Part shown: one piece after another, positions 53,801 through 59,834 of the stretch | Numbering within the stretch: the first letter of the stretch is position 1 | Layout of the letters: each line of letters opens with the position of its first letter | From: Parvularcula sp. LCG005 | GTDB taxonomy: Bacteria; Pseudomonadota; Alphaproteobacteria; Caulobacterales; Parvularculaceae | Direction of reading: 5' to 3' | DNA length: 64,000 bases | NCBI RefSeq assembly: GCF_032930845.1 | Contig: NZ_CP136758.1 | Span: forward strand, 1,503,001-1,567,000 | Translations under genes and position numbers: made by a program | The notes under the pieces: generated by a model | Told to the model about the DNA's origin: nothing | Database searches by the model: none | Seen by the model: the letters and a program-made list of their open reading frames with translations, nothing else

Positions 53801-53899
53801 TTCGGGCCGCGCCTGTCCACCACGGCGAGCGAAGCGGACCGCTCGGGCTGGCGGGTGCATCTCGTCATGCGCGGCTCGATCATGTGGATCAACAACTGA
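50855..53899 (+). CDS. Collagen-like / right-handed beta-helix spike (receptor-binding) protein
   Basis: A 1014-residue protein. A Gly/Ser tract near residue 8-30 (SGYGSGSGSSGSGSGSGG), then collagen-like Gly-X-Y pieces (GPAGPTGPANG, GPQGADG, GDQGEPGSPGG, GKGDPGK) interspersed with repeats of KSAYELAV/KSAFQLWLD and LESWLSSFDG, followed from ~residue 430 by a right-handed parallel beta-helix (NNRIRTNATF, ITDVIVDGDSFHDM, IIVEDCTLVG, TVRNNRATF, VIEGNFWDG). Collagen-like shafts plus beta-helices are typical of phage receptor-binding fibres or polysaccharide depolymerases. In a tailless virus this would be the vertex spike. The stop overlaps the endolysin start (TGATGG). Confidence 0.85.
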   Translation: MPKFTFSGYGSGSGSSGSGSGSGGTGGNNLTGVLASIWLAGVGVPNIATAEGVSTFTHPVTEEVVTLEEGANYLDLATGTAYAFDDENDEWDAFQPFGGGGLLFDTRNPTTEDGYDGATWLNTNTGSVYEKDAGAWSQVSSLVGPAGPTGPANGREFRSFAGVPTDEVGKNGDTGLNRLTGDLYVKAAETWTLTGQNISGPQGADGKSAFQLWLDAGNTGTLTDYFLSNKGDQGEPGSPGGFSFRTGNGAPNDVLGINGDAYADRDNRGLIYIKSADTWIETGDYIGANQIIAGNGSPTGAQGLIGDLYVDLDNNSRLYEKATATAWIDLQRSLGGKGDPGKSAYELAVENGYVGTLESWLSSFDGVDGKSAYELAVDGGFVGSESAWRDSLVGPQGESAYELHVRLVTDAGQTPYSTKAAWLASLKGAKGDAGEVIGIDRIGVTGVPKDGTGDVTATLIAMNAANPGKLLALEPGEYRVLIGAGDSVLPFAANGGLIGAGRENTKLTLAYTGSATSFVKDIFDFGVAVTSFHVAGLDISIEVDDPDSEQVFRLFRWMPGMTRLEILNNRIRTNATFDAPGNISYNTQVIDCTEGTALRSGLIVERNIIERIKWGFISTNEAQCQSAHIRFYDNQWSDIGALPLCFNAPHPSASITDVIVDGDSFHDMRNPSGYQHAIAFTGQNVSGGRFRNIRVTGICGPIFHSEEGAHDIIVEDCTLVGDMRAGGVIEFKDNNVGGEYLASHTVTVRNNRATFTGETNTNCHGLMATYDGVGVATLKDAVIEGNFWDGFDRGLALGKDTETIFVRGDRFKNCNFGLHARNPSQSFEHVIIDEGTLVGCYFTKAGIIGTVEARNGGGSDALIKTNSVHQEVFAKEIIVEKYDVTIADGSAIICPLITAPWRVDAEFICMIEKGDSARRSVSGKMKGADNGGAMSDYQVAVDRVSGLGVVAFAEGNEIVAQGAGSIINPRVVEGIFGDDGNVFGPRLSTTASEADRSGWRVHLVMRGSIMWINN

Positions 53900-54486
53900 T
53901 GGAAATTCTCATCCTTCTGGCGTTGGGCGCGGCTGGCGTCGCGCTCTATCGTTCGCGCATCGACGTTGCCGTGCCGGGTGTCCAGGCGCCAAACGCTGCA
54001 CCTGAACCGACCAGGCCGAACGTCGTCATCACCTATGAGGATGATTACTCCTACGGGTCAGGGGCAACCTACACGGCGGAAGACGTCGATTATATGGCGC
54101 GAACGCTTTGGGGCGAGGCGCGCGGCGAGGATGATGCGGGCATGAAGGCCGTCGCGTGGGTCATCCGCAATCGCCGGGACAGTGGCCGGTTTCCGTCGTC
54201 CATCAAGGGCGTTGTCACACAGGCATGGCAGTTCTCCACATGGAACGCGACCGATCCAAACCGCGCCAAGATGCTGGCCGTGACGGAATCGGACAGCCAA
54301 TTCCGGCGCGCGCAGTCCATCGCGCAATTGGTCCTGTCGGGCGCGACTCCGGACCCGACGGGCGGCGCGGTGCATTACGCCAATGAATCGATCATCCCGT
54401 CATCATCGGCGGCGTGGGAGTGGATACAGACCGCCGAGACCCGCCAGAAAATCGGTCAGCATACGTTCTATACGGGAGTGGCATAA
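53899..54486 (+). CDS. SleB-type cell-wall hydrolase (endolysin or entry enzyme)
   Basis: A ~195-residue protein. The N-terminal span (MEILILLALGAAGVALYRSR) is followed by a hydrolase_2/SleB domain: AEDVDYMARTLWGEARGEDDAGMKAVAWVIRNRRDSGRFP with the family Glu in WGEARGE, then QFSTWN, and GGAVHYANE. SleB enzymes are lytic transglycosylases acting on peptidoglycan. ATG 53899 overlaps the spike stop. It may be carried in the virion membrane for entry or used for lysis. Confidence 0.88.
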   Translation: MEILILLALGAAGVALYRSRIDVAVPGVQAPNAAPEPTRPNVVITYEDDYSYGSGATYTAEDVDYMARTLWGEARGEDDAGMKAVAWVIRNRRDSGRFPSSIKGVVTQAWQFSTWNATDPNRAKMLAVTESDSQFRRAQSIAQLVLSGATPDPTGGAVHYANESIIPSSSAAWEWIQTAETRQKIGQHTFYTGVA

Positions 54487-54704
54487 TGGGAAAAATCGTC
54501 TTTGAAGCGGGCAAGTGGGTCCTGACCGGCGTCGGCGTGTGGGTGGCGGGCCGGTTTGTGAAGGATGCAGGCGAGGGCTTGGAGGCCGCTGGCGATGGCG
54601 TCGAAGCGGTCGGCGAGGGCGCAGCCAAGGCCGCCAATGGCATCGGCAATGCGGTCGCCATCTCTCTGGCGGCCTTCGTCGCTTACAAGGTCCTGACAAA
54701 GTGA
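54486..54704 (+). CDS. Small membrane protein, holin-like candidate
   Basis: A 72-residue protein: hydrophobic start (WVLTGVGVWVAGRFV), a repetitive middle (GEGLEAAGDGVEAVGEGAAKAANG) and a second span (NAVAISLAAFVAYKVL). ATG overlaps the hydrolase stop. Position in a lysis block suggests holin or related function. Confidence 0.6.
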   Translation: MGKIVFEAGKWVLTGVGVWVAGRFVKDAGEGLEAAGDGVEAVGEGAAKAANGIGNAVAISLAAFVAYKVLTK

Positions 54705-54994
54705 GCGAGCGCGACGAGCCGCGCAAGAGCCTGTCTCTGGCGACCATGGGGATTTTGGTGGCCATGGTCACTCAGGTGGCCATCACGCTGATTTGGGTGG
54801 GCAAGATCACCGAGGCCGTGGACGGCCTGAAAATCGCGACCGAGAACATTGCGCAGACGGACGACATTGTCCGGCTGGAGCGCAGGATCGACCGGGCAAG
54901 CGGGCGCGTGGATGCGCTCGAAGCCCGTATTTTCACCATGGCTAGCGAAAGGAACCCGGCCCATGCTCAACAAGATAAAAGACTTATTCCGTAA
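54701..54994 (+). CDS. Single-span protein with coiled coil, spanin-like candidate
   Basis: A 97-residue protein starting at GTG 54701, which overlaps the previous stop. A charged N-terminus is followed by one span (ATMGILVAMVTQVAITLIWVG) and a long coiled-coil region (LKIATENIAQTDDIVRLERRIDRASGRVDALEARI). This resembles inner-membrane spanin (Rz-type) topology or DUF2730-like lysis proteins. Its 3' end overlaps the next gene by 32 bp in another frame. Confidence 0.6.
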   Translation: MSERDEPRKSLSLATMGILVAMVTQVAITLIWVGKITEAVDGLKIATENIAQTDDIVRLERRIDRASGRVDALEARIFTMASERNPAHAQQDKRLIP

Positions 54995-55187
54995 GCGGAT
55001 TTTGGAACCCTCGACCCATGCCGCGATTGCGGTCGTGATCGCGCTGTTTTTCCCTGATGCGAAGGGGGCGGAGGAGCATATCCTCGTGATCTTCAATTCC
55101 ATGGCCGATGTGATCGCGGCAGGGTTTGCTCTGGCGGCGGTCTTCATGCCGGAACGCGGCAAAGTCCCGGACAGGGCGAGAGAATAG
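54963..55187 (+). CDS. Small membrane protein, holin-like candidate
   Basis: A 74-residue protein: basic amphipathic start (MLNKIKDLFRKRILEP), two spans (THAAIAVVIALFFP; HILVIFNSMADVIAAGFALAAVFMP) and a charged tail. Two spans with short loops fit a class II holin. AAAGGAAC ribosome-binding site upstream. A terminator follows at 55215. Confidence 0.65.
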   Translation: MLNKIKDLFRKRILEPSTHAAIAVVIALFFPDAKGAEEHILVIFNSMADVIAAGFALAAVFMPERGKVPDRARE

Positions 55188-55195
55188 CCCCACGC

Positions 55196-55963
55196 TTAAG
55201 GCTTCCTCTCAACTGCCCTGGCGTGATCGCCGGGGCTTTTTTCATTTGCAGAGGTATTGTCGGGGGCGGGGTGAGCGTCGATAACTATGCAAGTGCGTAA
55301 AGCTGCGCATATTTCGCCGGTCCTTCCATAGTTATACGATGCATTGTATGCCGCAATTAAAAGCGCCAGAGCACCGTACCAGAACACGGACCATCGGTCT
55401 AAGTGTCGCTCTTTAAGATCACCCGCGGTGCCTCGATATTTTTCGATCTCCTGTAAATTACGATCGAGAACATTAATTTCCTCAACATCGACACTTTGAA
55501 AAAAGTTGTAAGTTATGAAGTTGTGGTTCTCCACAATTATTTGATAAAAATCCCTCATTTCTTTGCTAAACTTTTCAGACGTTTTCGACAGATGTATAGT
55601 CTCCAGTATATCGTTTGTTCTTCGCTCGAATTCGTCCTGTTCTTCCTTTGTGGAGATCGTATGCTCTTGATACCTACGTAGGTGCTCACAAAATTTCAGC
55701 AAAGCATTCAAATTCTTCCGCATGGATTGAAGAAGAGCTTTGTGTTCATTTTCTGGAGGGTGCGAATAAATTGCGAGCCCGAATGACACCATGAAATATA
55801 TCGTGCTGAGCGCCAAAAGCGGTAGAACCGCACTTCCAGAAAACTGAAAATAGCTACCTGGCATTGCCACATTCTGCCCGACATATCCGCATATCGAAAA
55901 AATGATCAATGCGCTGGCGCTAATTCCTAGCGCAGTGCGGGTTTGATAGGTCTGATTGCTCAT
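55196..55963 (-). CDS. AT-rich membrane protein of the lysogenic cassette, unknown function
   Basis: A 255-residue protein with two N-terminal spans (ALIIFSICGYVGQNVAM; VLPLLALSTIYFMVSFGLAIYS), a long helical middle (KNLNALLKFCEHLRRYQEHTISTKEEQDEFERRTND) and a C-terminal span (WSVFWYGALALLIAAYNASY). Its base composition is clearly AT-richer than the rest of the provirus, and it is transcribed leftward, convergent to the lysis genes. Genes at such a place often act in lysogeny (superinfection exclusion or host defence). No family recognised. Confidence 0.65.
   Translation of the reverse strand: MSNQTYQTRTALGISASALIIFSICGYVGQNVAMPGSYFQFSGSAVLPLLALSTIYFMVSFGLAIYSHPPENEHKALLQSMRKNLNALLKFCEHLRRYQEHTISTKEEQDEFERRTNDILETIHLSKTSEKFSKEMRDFYQIIVENHNFITYNFFQSVDVEEINVLDRNLQEIEKYRGTAGDLKERHLDRWSVFWYGALALLIAAYNASYNYGRTGEICAALRTCIVIDAHPAPDNTSANEKSPGDHARAVERKP
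55215..55242 (+). terminator. Terminator of the structural/lysis genes
   Basis: A 9-bp GC-rich stem (GCCCTGGCG / CGCCGGGGC, one wobble) with a TGAT loop and six T residues. It lies inside the 3' end of the convergent minus-strand gene. Confidence 0.88.
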
Positions 55964-56025
55964 TTAACGCCCCGCTCTCCAAGGCCGAGCGAGGTCGACC
56001 GCGTGCCCGACGGTACGACACGCCC

Positions 56026-56418
56026 TTAACCTTGTCGACGATAGAACCACCGGCGCTGCGCATCTTGCCAACCGATCCCGTCGGCCACGGAGCTGGGCGG
56101 GTCCACGGGCGCGACATCGACCAGAAGACGGCCTTCTTTTGCAAGCCGGTCCACGGCAGCGGCCTGCCCATGCTCAAAACCTTCACTGTAGAGCGTCCGG
56201 CGCGTGATCTCGCGGGCAAGGGTGCGGATGACCGCAGCCTCGATCTCGGCTTGCTGGTGGCGCTCTGGAGCCCGTAGCGCGCGAATGACGTTCTTGATCG
56301 TTGCAAGGCTGACATTGTGCAGCTCGGCATTCTCGGCGTTCGTCACGCCGCGTCGCCATGCCCGCATAATGCTGCGGTTTCTATTGGCTCTATGCTTGGC
56401 CGCTTCTGTGTGTTGCAT
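56026..56418 (-). CDS. Provirus HTH protein, first gene of the leftward cassette
   Basis: A 130-residue protein with a helical, basic N-terminal half and a helix-turn-helix-like segment (RGVTNAENAELHNVSLATIKNVIRALRAP), then a linker and a C-terminal tail (GIGWQDAQRRWFYRRQG). GGGGAAA lies upstream of the start. It leads the two-gene cassette (with 55196-55963), read from a promoter next to the right boundary; it could be an autoregulator or control switch. No family recognised. Confidence 0.6.
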   Translation of the reverse strand: MQHTEAAKHRANRNRSIMRAWRRGVTNAENAELHNVSLATIKNVIRALRAPERHQQAEIEAAVIRTLAREITRRTLYSEGFEHGQAAAVDRLAKEGRLLVDVAPVDPPSSVADGIGWQDAQRRWFYRRQG

Positions 56419-56472
56419 AAATTTCCCCGGTGTGATTTGGTCCGATCGTCAAGACTTTTTGCCTCAAATTAA

Positions 56473-56489
56473 GGCTAATTATTTTAGCC
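56473..56489. promoter_or_regulatory. Palindromic operator candidate at the right end
   Basis: GGCTAA-TTATT-TTAGCC, 6-bp arms. Half-sites with the same core occur at the left end (TTAGCCAAGT at 42091-42100, as in the right copy, and TTGGCTAA at 42223-42230). It may bind the provirus repressor. Confidence 0.45.
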
Positions 56490-56548
56490 AAGTCTAAATT
56501 CCCCACTGTGCTTTCCCTATATTTATCAACAACTTGAATCTCCCAGAT

Positions 56549-56566
56549 TATTTGCGACAATATCAA
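56549..56566. repeat. Right provirus boundary repeat
   Basis: Exact copy of the 18-bp repeat at 41755-41772. It forms the XerD half and central region of the dif-like site at 56550-56577. Confidence 0.85.
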
Positions 56567-56577
56567 TTGTGCGCATT
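56550..56577 (-). other. dif-like XerC/XerD recombination site
   Basis: Read on the minus strand: XerC-side AATGCGCACAA, central TTGATA, XerD-side TTGTCGCAAAT. Against E. coli dif (arms GGTGCGCATAA and TTATGTTAAAT, 6-bp centre) this matches 8 of 11 and 7 of 11 positions. The first arm is not shared with the left boundary, so it is chromosomal. Confidence 0.7.
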
Positions 56578-56755
56578 ATACCTACAAAGGCGCGCGGCCA
56601 AATTGTTGCCGGATATCAAAGTAGATATGTCAGTCTCCGCCTCTCGTTGCGTCGGAAATTTCGGCCATGGTATTGATGGCAGTGAGCGAACAATACTTCC
56701 ATCAGTGACGCGTCTGCCGTCAAAATGGCGAAGTCGTCGAGACTTAGGGGGCCAA

Positions 56756-57169
56756 ATGCGACCAAATTACTTATTGCTGGCGGTCGGGATGATGCTGACC
56801 GTTAGCTTAGCGCTCGTTATCACCCAAATGAGCCGTTTTTCGTTTCCGTGTGAAAATACGATTGTCCAACGTTTGGCCAGTCCAGGCAGTCGGCACACCG
56901 CATTCCTGTTCGAGCGCGGTTGCGGCGCGACAACGGGCTTTAGCGGCCACGTCTCTATTGTAGGCTCAGGCTCGACCCCAAACGGCGCCGGTAACGTATT
57001 GATTGCGGAGCGGAAGAACGGGCCAAGCGGCTCCGAAACATATCACGGGCCGTCAATCATCATGAGATGGCAGGACGAAACTACGCTGATCGTTTCGCTC
57101 GACCCGGAAGCGCGTGTGTTTAAGCAGGAAACGGTATTCGGCGATATTCAGGTGCTCTACACCGATTAA
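56756..57169 (+). CDS. Small exported or anchored protein of unknown function
   Basis: A 137-residue protein with an N-terminal span (NYLLLAVGMMLTVSLALVIT) followed by a beta-rich domain (HTAFLFERGCGATTGFSGHVSIVG...NVLIAERK...IIMRWQDETTLIVSLDPEARVF). Pattern is like DUF5412-type small periplasmic proteins. Start ATG 56756 follows GGGGGCC. First chromosomal gene right of the provirus. Confidence 0.65.
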   Translation: MRPNYLLLAVGMMLTVSLALVITQMSRFSFPCENTIVQRLASPGSRHTAFLFERGCGATTGFSGHVSIVGSGSTPNGAGNVLIAERKNGPSGSETYHGPSIIMRWQDETTLIVSLDPEARVFKQETVFGDIQVLYTD

Positions 57170-57230
57170 ATGGTACGGATTACGTGTTTCAGTCCGCAGT
57201 CGGAGATATCAGTCTTCACATACGCATCCC

Positions 57231-57818
57231 CTACCGCAACGTCACCGATGCCATGATGTTCTCCACCTCATCGGCGTGCAGGCCGAAATAATACTCCGTT
57301 GGCGCATAGAACAGGATGAGGTGCAGCGCCCCCTCTTCCACCGCGGCCTTTGCGGTCCCGCTATATTCCAGCCCCGATGTGTGGGCGCCGGTGAAGTCAA
57401 ACCGGACACCTGACAGTGTGCCAAAGTCTGCCGGCCTCAGGTCATAGGTCTCGACATTGGCCATGCCGGCAAAGATCAGGCTGTCGGCGACGAACTCGGC
57501 AATCTCGAACTCACCCATATCCGCGCGGAATGTCGGCGCGAGCCGCTCCCGGTCACCGTAAGGTAGCTCGATCAGCGTCGCGCCGTCCTTGATGGACGAA
57601 GCGAGAAGCAATTCGTTGAGCATCGTGCCGTCGATGGTCAGCGTACGGGTCTGGGTCCGCCGGTTGACTGGATAGGCCGTCCACGCCTTGCCCATGGTCA
57701 GCTGATAATCCTTGTTCGGCACATAGGTCCCGGGTGGCACCAGATTCACGCCGGTACAGGCGGACACACACAGGACGGCAGCCATGGCGGACAGACGTTT
57801 CAGATCAGGACGCATCAT
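57231..57818 (-). CDS. Lipoprotein of unknown function
   Basis: A 195-residue lipoprotein (signal MAAVLCVSAC with lipobox) and a mixed alpha/beta domain with VETYDLRPADFGTLSGVRFDF and ALHLILFYAPTEYYFGLHAD. It overlaps the upstream M48 gene by 14 bp, so the three minus-strand lipoprotein genes (57231-59744) form one operon. No family recognised. Confidence 0.7.
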   Translation of the reverse strand: MMRPDLKRLSAMAAVLCVSACTGVNLVPPGTYVPNKDYQLTMGKAWTAYPVNRRTQTRTLTIDGTMLNELLLASSIKDGATLIELPYGDRERLAPTFRADMGEFEIAEFVADSLIFAGMANVETYDLRPADFGTLSGVRFDFTGAHTSGLEYSGTAKAAVEEGALHLILFYAPTEYYFGLHADEVENIMASVTLR

Positions 57819-59049
57819 CGTCCGCTTCCTCTTCAGACAGGGCCGGGAAAGTAGCGGGCACAGTGCGCTCTGGGATCGGCATCGACCAGCGTTTCAGATA
57901 CGATTCCACCAGCGCCCGATCCGTCGCGTCCGGTGCTTGGACCAGATAGGTTGAGTACGCGGCCCCAGCCGCAATCGTATCCCCCTGCCGCCGTTGTACG
58001 TTGCCGATCTCGCGCCACGCCGCGGGCGGCGCATCGGCATAGGTCGTGGCGCGCTGATAGGCGGCGAGGGCCAAGGCCTGATCCCCCTCCTCGCGCCGCA
58101 CGCGATAGGCCTCGCCCTGGCGGAAATAGAGAACGCCCTCGTCACCACCGGCGGCCAGCAGATGGTTGATCAGATAGAGATGCGCGCCCAGATCACGGCG
58201 AGCAATATCATCATTGAGCCATTCATTCAGATAGGGCGAGATCGCGGCACGGTGCTCCGCCTGCCCCAGATAGCCGCCCTCTCCCTGCGCACGGGCAAAG
58301 TCCCGCAAGGTTGTCACCCGTTCCTGCGTCAGGGGATGGGTACTGAAGATCGACGCGCGCGCCACCTGCCGCTGCCGACGGCGAGACGATGATGCTTCGA
58401 CCTCATCGATGACATAATCCCACAGGGCTGCACCCTGATCCGGTGAATAGCCGGCATCGACGGCGGCGCGGAAGCCGCCCTCATCGGCCTCACGCTCCTT
58501 GTCCCGGCCAAAACCGTAGAGTCGCCCCGTCAGGACGATCGAGCCGATCTGAGCGGCCTCTGGCACACGGCCAACGGCCGCGCCGAGGCTCAGGACCATC
58601 GACATGTTGGCAGCGTTCTTATACGAGCGGAACTGCTCAAGGCTATGACGTTCCTTGTAATGAATAAATTCGTGACCGAGAACGAAAGCCAGCTGTGCCT
58701 CGTTTTCGGCACGCAGGAGGAGCCCTGTCCACACCTGCATCAGCCCGTTTGGCGCCATGGAGGCGTTAAGATATGGTGCCTCGATAATGTAGACGCGCAT
58801 GTCGTCGCAATAATCAGGGCCCGTCACACGGCAGGCCACGCCGCGGACATAGTCGTTCAGCGCTTCATCGCGAACGACCACAGCGGCTGTCTTGAGCTGT
58901 TCCTCAGCCTTGTCGACCTGATACCACAGGCCCGCTTCGTCCGTGTCCATCTCCGGCGTAACGCCCGCATCGATGGGAGCCACTTTCGTGGTCTCGCACG
59001 CCGCCAGGAACAAGACGCCTATACCGAGAAGAACGCCGCGCCACATCAT
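57805..59049 (-). CDS. M48-family metalloprotease, lipoprotein with TPR-like C-terminus
   Basis: A 414-residue lipoprotein (lipobox FLAACE). The gluzincin motif reads VLGHEFIHYKERH (HExxH) with downstream EREADEGGFRAAVDAGY holding the third ligand Glu. The C-terminal ~120 residues are helical TPR-like repeats (LALAAYQRATTYADAPPAAWREIGNVQRRQGD). It resembles BepA/LoiP-like periplasmic proteases of the outer membrane that help fold or clear outer-membrane proteins. It overlaps both neighbours. Confidence 0.9.
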   Translation of the reverse strand: MMWRGVLLGIGVLFLAACETTKVAPIDAGVTPEMDTDEAGLWYQVDKAEEQLKTAAVVVRDEALNDYVRGVACRVTGPDYCDDMRVYIIEAPYLNASMAPNGLMQVWTGLLLRAENEAQLAFVLGHEFIHYKERHSLEQFRSYKNAANMSMVLSLGAAVGRVPEAAQIGSIVLTGRLYGFGRDKEREADEGGFRAAVDAGYSPDQGAALWDYVIDEVEASSSRRRQRQVARASIFSTHPLTQERVTTLRDFARAQGEGGYLGQAEHRAAISPYLNEWLNDDIARRDLGAHLYLINHLLAAGGDEGVLYFRQGEAYRVRREEGDQALALAAYQRATTYADAPPAAWREIGNVQRRQGDTIAAGAAYSTYLVQAPDATDRALVESYLKRWSMPIPERTVPATFPALSEEEADDDAS

Positions 59050-59744
59050 AGCGGAAACTTCTTGAGCAGGTTGGTGATCATGTGCTCGGCCCCGTCGGCA
59101 TCTCGCATGTCAGAGCCAACGCCTGTCTGCGCCACGTTGAACCAGACAATGTCACCGGTTCGAAGGTCGATCAGCGACGCAAAGGCCTGTTGCCCGCCCA
59201 TGGATCCCGTGACACCAAAGGCGGCGCCCATGAGGATGTTGGCCACCTGCTTGCCGGCGCTTGCATATTCGCCGCGGGCATAAAGCAGGAGGGCGTAGTC
59301 CGCATCATTGTTCCGCGCCATTTCCTGAACGCCCGGCCCAAGTGACCAGTCGAAGGTGTCCTTCTTGGAAGGTAGCGGCAGATTCGCATAGCGATGCAGC
59401 ACGATGGTCGTGCCGACGGCCTCGTGCAGCTTGATCAGCTGGATCTCTCGCGGGGTCGCCTCGCCCAGTTCGAACTGGGTCATGCTGATGTTCCGTGCCT
59501 TCAACTGCTTCTCGAGCTCGGACAGCAGCATCAACTCCGCCGCTTCGGTCCAGTCAGCGCGGGTTTCCCTGACTTCCGATGCCTTGACGAACCGCAGCTC
59601 GACATCAGGCTCCAGCAGCAGGAGCGTAGCCTCGCCGTCAATGCGTTTGAATTCGTTTGTGGTCTTGAGGGTCTTCGTGCTGGTGCAGGCGGACAGCAGC
59701 AGGACCGCCATCAAGGCTCCGGCGATCGATCTAAAGTCCCGCAT
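59046..59744 (-). CDS. Lipoprotein of unknown function
   Basis: A ~232-residue lipoprotein: MRDFRSIAGALMAVLLLSAC signal with lipobox, then a domain with EFKRIDGEATLLLLEPDVELRFV, AELMLLSELEKQLKARN, DYALLLYARGEYASAGKQVANIL and FNVAQTGVGSDMRDADGAEHMI. This pattern recurs in proteins adjoining such M48 lipoproteins. The start at ATG 59744 is preferred because of the signal; the frame opens at 59828. First gene of the operon. Confidence 0.75.
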   Translation of the reverse strand: MRDFRSIAGALMAVLLLSACTSTKTLKTTNEFKRIDGEATLLLLEPDVELRFVKASEVRETRADWTEAAELMLLSELEKQLKARNISMTQFELGEATPREIQLIKLHEAVGTTIVLHRYANLPLPSKKDTFDWSLGPGVQEMARNNDADYALLLYARGEYASAGKQVANILMGAAFGVTGSMGGQQAFASLIDLRTGDIVWFNVAQTGVGSDMRDADGAEHMITNLLKKFPL

Positions 59745-59834
59745 GCGCGCCCCCGCGACCGGCTGTCGTGCAGCCTTCAAGCCTTGAAACTTGGTCAAAA
59801 TTCGCAACGCTGTAAAGGGCCAGGCCATGGCTCC

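Larger units (their letters stand above)
41755..56566. mobile_element. 14.8-kb PM2/corticovirus-like provirus (tailless, membrane-containing type), integrated at dif
   Basis: Bounded by an exact 18-bp repeat and holding only phage-type genes: Xre regulator, DUF736, Rep_trans-like initiator, small FtsK/HerA-type packaging ATPase, candidate capsid protein, several small membrane proteins, a collagen-like/beta-helix spike, a SleB endolysin and holin-like proteins. No integrase, terminase, portal, tail-tube or tape-measure gene is present. This fits the PM2/PRD1 lineage of tailless dsDNA viruses. The genes run mostly on the plus strand with overlaps throughout 43455-47829. The right end carries an AT-rich minus-strand cassette. 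Unit length from repeat to repeat is 14,794 bp. Confidence 0.8.
56419..56755. other. Right provirus end and chromosomal flank, non-coding
   Basis: Holds the promoter region of the leftward cassette, a palindrome (56473-56489), the right boundary repeat and dif-like site (56549-56577), and the leader of the plus-strand gene at 56756. A longer open frame from 56534 crosses the boundary and is unlikely to be used. Confidence 0.5.

Noticed and set aside
52472-53860. 462-codon frame antisense to the spike gene
   Set aside because: Mirror frame of the beta-helix region, with no ribosome-binding site or recognisable domain.
41755-56566. Filamentous phage (inovirus) as the identity of the provirus
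   Set aside because: Rep_trans-like Rep, many small membrane proteins and dif integration also fit an inovirus. But the ATPase lacks the Zot membrane anchor, the element has a cell-wall hydrolase and holin-like genes that filamentous phages do not need, and it carries a capsid-sized soluble protein with its own terminator and a very long spike.
41755-56566. Tailed phage remnant
   Set aside because: No terminase, portal, major tail or tape-measure gene, and the block is densely packed without decay.
56534-56755. N-terminal extension of the gene at 56756 from ATG 56534
   Set aside because: It begins upstream of the attachment repeat, has no ribosome-binding site, and the ATG at 56756 starts a good signal anchor.
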